Below are positions 7,723-14,822 of a DNA stretch of 41,195 bases, piece by piece; positions within the stretch are counted from its first letter, which is position 1; each line of letters begins with the position of its first letter. The notes beneath the pieces were generated by a model. It had not been told where the DNA came from, did no database searches, and saw only the letters and a program-made list of their open reading frames with translations. Position numbers and translations under genes: made by a program. Origin of the DNA: an uncultured Neomegalonema sp. (GTDB lineage Bacteria > Pseudomonadota > Alphaproteobacteria > Rhodobacterales > Rhodobacteraceae); NCBI GenBank assembly GCA_937957975.1, contig CALFFK010000095.1, positions 1 to 41,195 on the forward strand, in the 5' to 3' direction.

Positions 7723-8669
7723 CCGAAAAGCGCGTCAATCAGTGGATTAGCGATCTGAAAGCTTCAGAGTGGGGCGAAAAACCGGCTCCAAAATTCGAAG
7801 ATGCTGTAGTGCATTTCTTCAAAGTTTCTCAAGAACTTAAACCATCAACATTGCGACGATACCAGTCATCTTTGCGACTGCTAGACCCGAAATTTGGCGG
7901 CGTAAAACTGAGTGACATTGACCGTGAGAAGTTGCGAGCATACGTCGCGGATCGGCTTGAAACGGGAACCTCAATGCCGACTGTCCGTCGCGACCTCGCA
8001 TTCTTATCTTCGGTCGTCACTGAGGCTGGCGCACACTGGGAATTCGAAGGGAACGTCGTTATGTCATTCCTTAAAGCTGGACGAAAGCGCGGAACACTCA
8101 GAGACTCTGAGCCGCGAACGCGATACCTATCAGCCAACGATGAGCGAAAGCTGCTGGCCAACTGCGATGAAAGCCTCGAGTTTGCTGTGGCATTCGCAAT
8201 CGATACTGGCCTCAGACGAGAGGAGCAGTTTGGCCTTCGCTGGAATGACATTGATATGATCAATGGAGTTTTGGAGGTCAGCGGCGAAAGAACGAAGACT
8301 AGAAAAACGCGGCTTGTGCCGCTCCTGCCGCGGTCGGCACAAATGCTGGCACAACGGAAACAGCACACGCTTGGGGAAAACTTCGTTTTTTCAAAGGCCG
8401 ACGGATCAAGGTATCCACACCGCAGGCGCGCCTTTGATACAGCACTCAAGAGAGCAAATCTCTGCAATCTGACCTGGCACGACCTTAGGACGACTTGCGG
8501 CTGTCGTTTGCTACAGGATTTGGGAATGACAATGGACCAAGTGCGCGCTTGGCTTGGTCACAGCAGCGTGGCTGTGACTGAGCGCCACTATGCATTCCTG
8601 TCTATCGACAATCTAAAAGCAGCGGCACAAAAGTCGGCACAGAGCAGCGGTCTACACAAGGCATCATGA
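7620..8669 (+). CDS. int: Tyrosine recombinase/phage-type integrase
   Basis: This site-specific recombinase integrates and excises the element. It has an N-terminal arm-binding and SAM-like core-binding part (to about residue 160) and a catalytic domain with the family residues: Arg in TGLRREEQ, H-x-x-R in HDLRTT, the His of WLGHSS, and the nucleophile Tyr in TERHYAF. The length of 349 residues is normal and nothing is missing, so it should be active. A GTG at 7596 is in frame, but the ATG at 7620 has GAAGG 8 bases upstream. The gene runs towards the tRNA-Thr and stops 19 bp from its 3' end, the usual arrangement for integration into that tRNA. Base composition is less GC-rich than the tra genes, which suggests a different origin of the integration module. 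Confidence 0.93.
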   Translation: MPGNIYKRGQTWWGRVQFRGEEHRRSLQTTSRTVAEKRVNQWISDLKASEWGEKPAPKFEDAVVHFFKVSQELKPSTLRRYQSSLRLLDPKFGGVKLSDIDREKLRAYVADRLETGTSMPTVRRDLAFLSSVVTEAGAHWEFEGNVVMSFLKAGRKRGTLRDSEPRTRYLSANDERKLLANCDESLEFAVAFAIDTGLRREEQFGLRWNDIDMINGVLEVSGERTKTRKTRLVPLLPRSAQMLAQRKQHTLGENFVFSKADGSRYPHRRRAFDTALKRANLCNLTWHDLRTTCGCRLLQDLGMTMDQVRAWLGHSSVAVTERHYAFLSIDNLKAAAQKSAQSSGLHKAS

Positions 8670-8688
8670 CGCTAACTCATTGAAATTG

Positions 8689-8764
8689 TGGTGCCCCCGG
8701 ACGGAGTCGTACCGCCGACCTTCGGTTTACAAAACCGCTGCTCTACCAGCTGAGCTACAAGGGC
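8689..8764 (-). tRNA. tRNA-Thr (anticodon TGT), probable attachment site of the element
   Basis: The reverse strand folds into a complete 76-base cloverleaf with encoded CCA. The acceptor stem is GCCCTTG with CGGGGGC (two G-U pairs), the D stem GCTC/GAGC, the anticodon loop TTTGTAA giving TGT (Thr), and the T stem GGCGG/CCGTC. Two irregular points stand out: a G-A apposition at the outer pair of the anticodon stem, and a T loop reading TACGACT, with A at position 55 where U (pseudouridine) is almost invariant. The integrative element abuts its 3' end, so this end may have been rebuilt by integration. Confidence 0.9.
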
Positions 8765-8775
8765 ATCTGCGCCAG

Positions 8776-8803
8776 AACATAGCGAACCTTTTGCACAGTG
8801 CAA
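8776..8803 (-). promoter_or_regulatory. Promoter of the tRNA-Thr gene
   Basis: On the reverse strand TTGCAC (8803-8798) and TATGTT (8781-8776) are 16 bases apart, and transcription would start just before the mature 5' end. The -35 hexamer lies inside the palindrome TTGCACAGTGCAA at 8791-8803. Confidence 0.5.
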
Positions 8804-8828
8804 GTCGTGTTGCACAGCTTTGCGATTT

Positions 8829-9383
8829 TCAGGGTCTTTCCAACGTCACCCCTTCGTTGATAACCCGCAAATCACCCCGGGAAGCATTGATATTCGGGGC
8901 GATCAATGGTGCAAGACCGGCGATTGCTTCGCTTGACGTGATCGTGCCGTCATTATTGGCATCATACGCCGCCAGGCGTGCATTCTCATATTCATCATCA
9001 ACAAAGCCAGTTCCTGCAGCGGTGAAGACATCGCCTGTGACTGTCGGCGGCTGATAGATCGAATCATTAAAGAAGCCGACGGAAGCATTGGTGTCTGTCT
9101 CACCGAGAGGGACCGTATAGATCTCTGTTGCTGTCACAGCGGGGGCCACAATAATGTCGTTCGTTCCGACCGCGCCACCCTGATATTCACCGATACTCAC
9201 ATAGCTGCCGGTTTCCGGCGCTACGCCATAGGATACGGTATCATCAGAACTGTAGTTCGATCCGACAAGGTCAGCATCATTGATGACGCCGTCCTGATTG
9301 AAATCAGTAATGGCCACCTGATCTGCGAAGGCGGCGGGAGCGATCATCAGGGCCAGCACAGAAGACATAAAAGCGGTTTTCAT
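8829..9383 (-). CDS. Secreted protein with two EF-hand calcium loops
   Basis: A Sec signal peptide ends near the AFA-DQ junction at residue 20-21, so the mature protein is exported. Two 12-residue calcium loops are visible. The first, at 27-38, is D-x-N-x-D-G with Asp at position 12 instead of Glu. The second, at 141-152, is the canonical D-x-N-x-D-G with Glu at position 12. About 100 acidic, Thr/Val/Gly-rich residues separate them, without cysteines. I do not recognise a family for this middle part. A periplasmic or extracellular calcium-binding role is inferred from the loops. It lies 32 bp downstream of the haloacid dehalogenase gene on the same strand and might be co-transcribed, though no functional link is evident. 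Confidence 0.75.
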   Translation of the reverse strand: MKTAFMSSVLALMIAPAAFADQVAITDFNQDGVINDADLVGSNYSSDDTVSYGVAPETGSYVSIGEYQGGAVGTNDIIVAPAVTATEIYTVPLGETDTNASVGFFNDSIYQPPTVTGDVFTAAGTGFVDDEYENARLAAYDANNDGTITSSEAIAGLAPLIAPNINASRGDLRVINEGVTLERP

Positions 9384-9415
9384 AAATCACTCCATCGTTG
9401 CGTCGATTGCCGAAG

Positions 9416-10105
9416 TCAGGCCAACCCGGCCACGAGCGCCGCACATCCCGCAAGGCTGTCCACAATCTTCGCGGGCCTTGCGCCAATGCGATCCAGCGGC
9501 AAACCACCCCGGTTCACCCAGACGGTCGTAAAACCATAGCGCGCGGCATGGGTTGCATCCCAGCAATTCGACGAGAAGAACGCGATCTCCGCGCCTTTAA
9601 CCCCAAGCCGATCTTCGGCCAGCGCATACACTTTATCATGGGGTTTAAAAACGCCAACGTCTTCCACAGAGAACGAACCATCCAGCACATCGCCAATCCC
9701 TGCGCTATCAATGGCCGCGTCAAGCATATCCTTTGAGCCATTGGACAGGATCGCCGTCGCGTATCCCGCATCCTTGAGATCACGCAGGATTCCGGGCACT
9801 TCCGGGTAGGCATCAAGGCGTTGATAGAGGCCCAGCAGCATCTCACGCAGCCCTGAGTCAGTAAGGCCATGCAATTCGAGGGCATAATCAAGGCCATCCT
9901 GCGTCACCTGCCAGAACGGGATATAATCATCCGCAACCGCGCGCAGCCACGAATATTCGAGCTGTTTCAACCGCCACGTCTCTGCCAGTTTGGGCCAGCT
10001 TTCCGCCAGAACCTCGCCCCCCGGCGCAGCGGCGGCATTACGCGCGGCGGCCGCCACGTCAAAGAGGGTTCCATAAGCATCGAAGACACAGGCTTTGATC
10101 GGCAT
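9416..10105 (-). CDS. Haloacid dehalogenase, type II (L-2-haloacid dehalogenase)
   Basis: This cytoplasmic enzyme hydrolyses L-2-haloacids to D-2-hydroxyacids through an aspartyl ester. All catalytic positions known for L-DEX/DhlB are present: nucleophile D9 and T13 in DAYGTLFD, R45 in WRLKQLEYSWL, S121-N122 in ILSNGS, K154 and Y160 in FKPHDKVY, and S178, N180 and D183 in SSNCWDA. The length of 229 residues is typical. These conserved residues make the type II assignment better than generic HAD phosphatase. The gene stands alone between the EF-hand gene and a divergent hydrolase, with no dehalogenase regulator or permease next to it, so its natural substrate is unclear. Confidence 0.92.
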   Translation of the reverse strand: MPIKACVFDAYGTLFDVAAAARNAAAAPGGEVLAESWPKLAETWRLKQLEYSWLRAVADDYIPFWQVTQDGLDYALELHGLTDSGLREMLLGLYQRLDAYPEVPGILRDLKDAGYATAILSNGSKDMLDAAIDSAGIGDVLDGSFSVEDVGVFKPHDKVYALAEDRLGVKGAEIAFFSSNCWDATHAARYGFTTVWVNRGGLPLDRIGARPAKIVDSLAGCAALVAGLA

Positions 10106-10225
10106 GGCGGAAATCTCCTCACGGTCTGCTGACTGGACGGCAGGTCATGCCCGACAGCATAAGGGAGGCACAGGCCGAGGCAACCTTCCTCGCACACCTT
10201 CCCGGCACTGGCACGGAGAAAGACG

Positions 10226-10918
10226 ATGTTTACCCGACGTACCACCCTTGCGGGCCTTGCTGCCTTGCCCTTTGCGGGATCTGCAATCGCACAGGGACGC
10301 CCCGCGCTCAAAAGCGTGAAAGTCGGCTCGCGGCAGATCGCGTATCTCGTTCGGTATGCCGGGCCGGATGCGGCGCCAATGTTGCTGTGCTTTGGGGGCG
10401 GTGATGCGAACCGGGGCATCGCGGAGTATTATGAGGCAATTTACACGCCGGAGAGCCTCTATCGCGACCATCATGTCATCCTGCCTATAGGACAGCCGGA
10501 TCGCCTGTTCTATCGCTTTGACGATGCCGACGCGCAAGAATTGGTACAGGCATTGACCGTCGCCGAACCCGTTGCCGGACGAGGACTGATCTCTGGCGTT
10601 TCCAATGGGGGACGGGCCGCGTTTCGCTTTGCCGCCGCCATGCCGGAAGCCTTTCGCGGATTTGTCACGATACCGGGGGCGCTGGTCGAAAACCGCGTGC
10701 CGGAAGCCTGGCGCGATTATGCCATTTTGCTGGCCTGTGGCACTAAAGATCCGGGCTGGCAAGCCGAGACGGATCGCGCCTTCCGCGTACTGAATGGGCA
10801 GGTCGGAGCGGTCGAGCGGATGGCATTGGTCGGGCAAGGGCATGTGGTCGGGCCTGAATATGACATCGACCCGGTCTATACGCGGCTGCGGGCACTGGAA
10901 GGGCAGCTTGGGCGGTAA
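10226..10918 (+). CDS. Exported alpha/beta-hydrolase family protein
   Basis: The N-terminus FTRRTTLAGLAAL followed by GSAIAQ is a twin-arginine signal, so the folded protein is probably sent to the periplasm. The catalytic triad of an alpha/beta hydrolase can be placed: S126 in the nucleophile elbow GVSNGG, D175 in CGTKDPGW and H206 in GQGHVV. At 230 residues it is compact, with little room for a lid. An esterase or polyester-like hydrolase is possible, but no substrate can be read from the sequence. It is divergent from the haloacid dehalogenase and convergent with the MFS gene, separated from the latter by a long palindrome. Confidence 0.75.
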   Translation: MFTRRTTLAGLAALPFAGSAIAQGRPALKSVKVGSRQIAYLVRYAGPDAAPMLLCFGGGDANRGIAEYYEAIYTPESLYRDHHVILPIGQPDRLFYRFDDADAQELVQALTVAEPVAGRGLISGVSNGGRAAFRFAAAMPEAFRGFVTIPGALVENRVPEAWRDYAILLACGTKDPGWQAETDRAFRVLNGQVGAVERMALVGQGHVVGPEYDIDPVYTRLRALEGQLGR

Positions 10919-10927
10919 TACTGTCTG

Positions 10928-11017
10928 GAGTCTTCTGAATTCCATATGAATCAAAGGGTATCAGCATTCGCACACGTCTTGGTGTGAATGCTGATCCGAA
11001 TGAAATTCAGAATACTC
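10928..11017. repeat. 90-bp imperfect palindrome between convergent genes
   Basis: The left half gagtcttctgaatt...tatcagcattcgcacac and the right half gtgtgaatgctgat...aaattcagaatactc pair along most of their length with a few bulges. It ends exactly at the stop codon of the MFS gene. Size, position between convergent genes, the terminal sequence AGAGTATTC (read on the minus strand) and an unpaired CTTTGATTCA on one arm resemble the 92-bp repeats at 18193 and 40957. It could act as a bidirectional terminator, but no T tract follows. Confidence 0.75.
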
Positions 11018-12198
11018 TATGCAGACATCTGCCTGAGCCGCTGCATCGCGACGATGCCGAGAGCGGGACCGATGGCCATGACGATCAGAACCGGAGGCCA
11101 CCCGATACCGTGTGCCAGCACAGGCGTGGCCTGAACGGTCAGGAACGTAAGGGCAAAGCCCAGCGCGGTTTGCAGGGTCATCAGGCTACCCGCATTTTCC
11201 GGCGGGGCCGCATCCGCGACAAGCGCGGAAAACAGGGCAGAATCCGGGACGATAAAAACACCCCATGCGACGAGAATCGCGAAGGTCAACCAAACAGGGC
11301 CGCCAAAAGTCAACGCGGCCAGCAGTGCGCAAGAACCACTGAGGACCATGCACAGCATCGCGACTTCTGCCTTGCCAAAGCGATCTGCAATAAACCCCGC
11401 CACCGCACAAGTTGGCGCACCGGCGGCAATGGCGATGAAGGCGGTGATCGTTGCGAAAGAAGCCGCCGCTTCCGGATCAAGCGTGACGCCATAGGATGCC
11501 AGCGCGATGGCCGCCACCCATGCCCACATCGCATATAGCTCCCACATATGGCCCAGATAGCCCAGATAAGCATAGCGCACGCGCCGATTTCGCCAGGCTT
11601 CCAACACGACCCCCGGATCGAACGCAGCGGCCTTGCGGTGGAAAGGGCCGAGGCCAACCGCCAGGACAATGCCCGATGCCCCAAAGGCCGCACAAGAGGC
11701 GATGCCTACGACCAACCGCCACTCCGCGCCGCCAAGCAGGGCAAACAGATGCGGCAGGGCCGAGCCGAGGGTCAGCGCCCCGACCAGAGCGCCAACAAGG
11801 AACCCGCGATCCTTCTCGCCCCAGCCGACCGCGATCTTCATGCCCACGGGGTAGACCCCGGCGAGAAACGCCCCAGTCGCCACCCGCGCGGCAATGGCCA
11901 ACGATCCGCCGGGAATGGCAATGATCAGGATGAGATTGGCGGCTCCGGCAAGCAAAGCCGAGAGGGCGAAGACCCGGCGGGGGTCATAGCGGTCGGCAAT
12001 CCCCAGAATGGCGGAGGCCAGCGCCCCGATGACAAAGCCGATTTGCACCCCACTCGACAGGGCCGCTTGCCGCACCCCGGAAAGCTGTGCCTCGCGCAGC
12101 ATGTCGGGCAAGATCGCGGAGGAGACAAACCAAAGCGACAACGCCGCAATCTCGGCAAGGAACAGGAGGGTGAGGGATCGCAGTTTCATCGGTTCCAT
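11017..12198 (-). CDS. Major facilitator superfamily transporter
   Basis: Twelve hydrophobic segments spread over about 393 residues are typical of an MFS permease. A short basic loop after the second segment (ADRYDPRRVF) is in the place of the family's loop 2-3 motif, and a similar one (ADRFGKAEV) appears in the second half. The frame is open to 12270, but the ATG at 12198 avoids overlap with the aldo-keto reductase gene and starts directly before the first membrane helix; an ATG 9 bases further in is also possible. Overall it resembles the CynX/NimT or arabinose-efflux groups, but a substrate cannot be assigned. It lies 34 bp downstream of the aldo-keto reductase gene, probably in one transcript. 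Confidence 0.85.
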   Translation of the reverse strand: MEPMKLRSLTLLFLAEIAALSLWFVSSAILPDMLREAQLSGVRQAALSSGVQIGFVIGALASAILGIADRYDPRRVFALSALLAGAANLILIIAIPGGSLAIAARVATGAFLAGVYPVGMKIAVGWGEKDRGFLVGALVGALTLGSALPHLFALLGGAEWRLVVGIASCAAFGASGIVLAVGLGPFHRKAAAFDPGVVLEAWRNRRVRYAYLGYLGHMWELYAMWAWVAAIALASYGVTLDPEAAASFATITAFIAIAAGAPTCAVAGFIADRFGKAEVAMLCMVLSGSCALLAALTFGGPVWLTFAILVAWGVFIVPDSALFSALVADAAPPENAGSLMTLQTALGFALTFLTVQATPVLAHGIGWPPVLIVMAIGPALGIVAMQRLRQMSA

Positions 12199-12232
12199 GC
12201 CTTGGTCATTGCTGCGAAAGCCTTCGCATCGC

Positions 12233-13273
12233 CTACATCGGGATTGGGTCGGCGCGGTAGATCGTGGCAATGCCGTCCAACACCTCGTCCGACAGGGTCA
12301 GTTCCGTTGCGCCGAGAACTATGGAAAGCTGATCCATGGTCCGCGCACCGAAGATCACCGACGTCATAAACGGGCGCTGCGCGCAGAAAGCCAACGCCAT
12401 CTGCGCCGGGTCAAGGCCATGCTCGCGGGCAAGTTCTACATAGGCCCGTGTGACGCCATCGACGCGCGGCGTCAGACGCCCCCCAAGGCCGGTGGTGATG
12501 CTGCCCCGCGATCCCTCCGGCATAGCCCCGTCCAGATACTTCCCGCTCAGGATGCCGGTTGCCAGTGGCGAGAACGCCAATAGCCCGACATCCTCGTGAT
12601 GGGTCAGTTCAGCAAGATCGAGATCATAATGGCGGCACAGCAAACTGTATTCGTTCTGGATGCTGGCCACACGGGGCCAGCCATTCGCTTCGGCGATCTT
12701 CAGGAACTGCATCGTTCCCCATGCAGATTCGTTCGACAGACCGATAGCCCGGACTTTTCCGGCCTTTACCAGCGCGTCAAGCGCCTCCAGACAGGCGGCA
12801 ATATCATTGGGGGCGGCGCGGTCCTGCCCGCTGGGGTCATACCCATGCCACTGGCGAAAGTGATACGAGCCGCGATTGGGCCAATGAAGCTGATACAGAT
12901 CAATGTAATCCGTTTTCAGGCGGCGCAGACTGTCCTCGACGGCAATGGCGATACTGCCCGGAGTGATGGGGCCACCGTCCCGGATCGCCGCATATCCATC
13001 GCCAATCACCTTGGTTGCAAGCACCACATCATCCCGCCGGCCCGACTTTGCCAGCCACGTTCCGATAACCTCCTCTGTCCGCCCTTGTGTTTCGGCGGAA
13101 AGGGGATTGGTGGGATACATCTCGGCGGTATCGATGAAGTTGACCCCGGCATCCAGCGCGGCATCAATCTGCGCATGGCCCTCGGCCTCGGTATTCTGGG
13201 TTCCCCATGTCATCGAGCCAAGGCAGTAAAGGCTAACCTCGATGCCGGTGCGGCCAAGGGGGCGGGTTTGCAT
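12233..13273 (-). CDS. Aldo/keto reductase, Tas-like
   Basis: This is a TIM-barrel NADPH-dependent oxidoreductase. The catalytic tetrad is in place: Asp and Tyr in FIDTAEMY, Lys in LATKVIG and His in LYQLHWP. The insertion around LHWPNRGSYHF and the PLATGILSGKY segment are characteristic of the Tas/YajO branch. The frame is open 7 codons further up, but GGAG sits about 8 bases before the ATG at 13273, and the upstream codons fall in a palindromic repeat. Physiological substrates of this branch are poorly known. The MFS gene follows closely and may belong to the same unit. Confidence 0.9.
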   Translation of the reverse strand: MQTRPLGRTGIEVSLYCLGSMTWGTQNTEAEGHAQIDAALDAGVNFIDTAEMYPTNPLSAETQGRTEEVIGTWLAKSGRRDDVVLATKVIGDGYAAIRDGGPITPGSIAIAVEDSLRRLKTDYIDLYQLHWPNRGSYHFRQWHGYDPSGQDRAAPNDIAACLEALDALVKAGKVRAIGLSNESAWGTMQFLKIAEANGWPRVASIQNEYSLLCRHYDLDLAELTHHEDVGLLAFSPLATGILSGKYLDGAMPEGSRGSITTGLGGRLTPRVDGVTRAYVELAREHGLDPAQMALAFCAQRPFMTSVIFGARTMDQLSIVLGATELTLSDEVLDGIATIYRADPIPM

Positions 13274-13287
13274 GAGGTCTTTCTCCG

Positions 13288-13370
13288 TCGTCATTCCCCC
13301 GCGCAGGAGAAGAATCCATCCTTCAGGCGGCGCTGAGAAATGAATACCCCGCTTGCGCGGGGTATGACAG
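13288..13370. repeat. Composite REP-like element: two palindromic units in inverted orientation
   Basis: The right unit contains a perfect 9-bp stem, ATACCCCGC (13344-13352) with GCGGGGTAT (13357-13365) and a 4-base loop, and reads CTGTCATACC...GGTATTCATTTCTC on the minus strand. The left unit, GTCATTCCCCCGCGCAGG to AATCCAT (13290-13319), is a degenerate copy in opposite orientation. A further copy lies at 25582. It sits between the transglycosylase gene and the aldo-keto reductase gene, where the hairpin may also end transcription of the former. Confidence 0.65.
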
Positions 13371-13378
13371 GGGGTAAA

Positions 13379-14809
13379 TTACCCCCCAAGCGACCGCAAC
13401 AACGCCATGCTTGGCTGGCCGTCTGCCTGATAACCAACGCTGCGCTGAAAGGCGGCGATGGCGGCGCGGGTGCGGGGGCCGGGGATGCCGTCGGGGATTC
13501 CGGCATCATAGCCACGCGCGTTCAGGGCTGACTGGATAAAGCCAATTTGCTGCGCACCAAGCGGCTCACGCCCCTCGGTCGCCGATTGCACGCGCTGGAG
13601 CAGCTTTTCCGACGCATAACCATCAGCGGGCAATCCACGGGACCGTTGGAAATTACGGATCGCCTTGCGGGAGTTGGGGCCAAGAATACCGTCGATGCCG
13701 TCAGTGTCGAAGCCCAACGCGGTCAATTGTTCCTGCAAGGTCTTGCGTTCGGTGCGGCCCAGCGGGCGGTCATCGGTGGGCCATGTCAGATTGAGGGCCG
13801 GGCCACCCGCGATCCGCTCGCCCAGATGGGCCACGCCAAGGGCATAGCTGGTGGCATTGTTGTACTTTCGGATCACCCCGAAATTGTGGAACGTCATCAC
13901 GGCAGGGCCGCGTGCACCAGCGGGCAGCACGATGGCCGCATCGCCATAATCGGGGATTGGTGCACCATTGGGCAGGGTCACGCCCCGTGAAGCCCAATAC
14001 GCGGCAGATTGTTTGTTCGAGGCATTCAGCTCGAAATAATCAATGCCAGCCGGAAGCCGCACGATGGCATAAGCGGGCTGGCCAAATTTCCACTTGTGTC
14101 GCGCCAGATAATTCGCCGCGCTTGCCAGAGCGTCATGGGCATCATCAGCCCAGATATCGCGACGCCCATCCCCGTCAAAATCAACCGCATAGCTTTCAAA
14201 GCTGGTTGGTATGAACTGGGTATGGCCCATTGCACCCGCCCATGACCCCTTCATACGTTCAGGTGAGATGTCACCACGTTGCAGGATGCGCAGGGCCGCG
14301 ATCAATTGTTCCTTGGCGAATTTTTCGCGGCGTCCGTCAAAGGCAAGCGTAGCAAGCGAGCGGATGACGTTATCATTGCCGTAGAACGAGCCATAGGCGC
14401 TTTCCAGACCCCAGATACCCAGAACGACCTGTCGATCCACGCCATACCGATGTTCGATCTCGGCCATAACCTGCGTTTTCTGCGCCAGCTTTTCGCGCCC
14501 GTTCGCCACCCGCGTTTCGGAGACAGCACTTTCAAGATATTTCCAGATAGGCCGCGAAAATTCGGGCTGCCGTCTATCAAGGCGCAGGACTTTGGGGTCC
14601 AGTTCAATCCCGGCAAAGGCGTTGTCATAGATTTGCGCCGCGATCCCCTGCCCCAGTGCTTCAGCACGGAAATCGCGTTTCCAGTTCCCGAAGGCCTGTG
14701 CCTGTTCAAAAGTGATCTTCACGTCCTCATCCGCCGCGATGGCGGGCAGGGTCAGGCCACTTCCCATGACAGCGATGAGGGCAAGGGCGCCGATAAGGGT
14801 CGCTCGCAT
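13379..14809 (-). CDS. Lytic murein transglycosylase, MltB type, with two peptidoglycan-binding domains
   Basis: This exported enzyme cleaves the glycan strands of peptidoglycan with 1,6-anhydro-MurNAc formation. A signal peptide ends near residue 25 (PAIAA-DE); there is no lipobox, so it is probably soluble. The SLT family 3 domain spans about 30-330, with the catalytic E136 in GIWGLESAYG and the AGAMGHTQFIPTSF segment. Two peptidoglycan_binding_1 repeats follow, around 345-400 (GFDTDGIDGILGPNSRKAI) and 410-475 (GYDAGIPDGIPGPRTRAAI). The double repeat makes it longer than E. coli MltB. It is followed downstream by a hairpin and preceded, 13 bp away, by the NlpC/P60 gene, so both may form a cell-wall operon with the aminopeptidase gene. 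Confidence 0.93.
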   Translation of the reverse strand: MRATLIGALALIAVMGSGLTLPAIAADEDVKITFEQAQAFGNWKRDFRAEALGQGIAAQIYDNAFAGIELDPKVLRLDRRQPEFSRPIWKYLESAVSETRVANGREKLAQKTQVMAEIEHRYGVDRQVVLGIWGLESAYGSFYGNDNVIRSLATLAFDGRREKFAKEQLIAALRILQRGDISPERMKGSWAGAMGHTQFIPTSFESYAVDFDGDGRRDIWADDAHDALASAANYLARHKWKFGQPAYAIVRLPAGIDYFELNASNKQSAAYWASRGVTLPNGAPIPDYGDAAIVLPAGARGPAVMTFHNFGVIRKYNNATSYALGVAHLGERIAGGPALNLTWPTDDRPLGRTERKTLQEQLTALGFDTDGIDGILGPNSRKAIRNFQRSRGLPADGYASEKLLQRVQSATEGREPLGAQQIGFIQSALNARGYDAGIPDGIPGPRTRAAIAAFQRSVGYQADGQPSMALLRSLGG

Positions 14810-14822
14810 AACGGATTCTCCT

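Larger units (their letters stand above)
1..8689. mobile_element. Right-hand part of an integrative mobilizable/conjugative element inserted at tRNA-Thr
   Basis: This stretch combines a tyrosine integrase and a small helix-turn-helix gene next to the 3' end of a tRNA gene with an RP4 Tra1-like DNA-processing set: coupling protein, relaxase, MobC/TraJ, oriT, TraK-like pair, TraL and TraM. Tyrosine integrases commonly use tRNA 3' ends as attachment sites, and the integrase stop is 19 bp from the tRNA end, so the right boundary is placed there by inference. The left boundary is outside the window: I found no second copy of the tRNA 3' segment to the left. No pilus or mating-pair genes, resistance genes or other cargo are visible, so whether the element conjugates by itself cannot be told from this piece. 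Confidence 0.8.

Noticed and set aside
11548..12369. A 273-codon plus-strand frame antisense to the MFS and aldo-keto reductase genes
   Set aside because: It spans two real genes on the other strand and has no recognisable domain or ribosome site.
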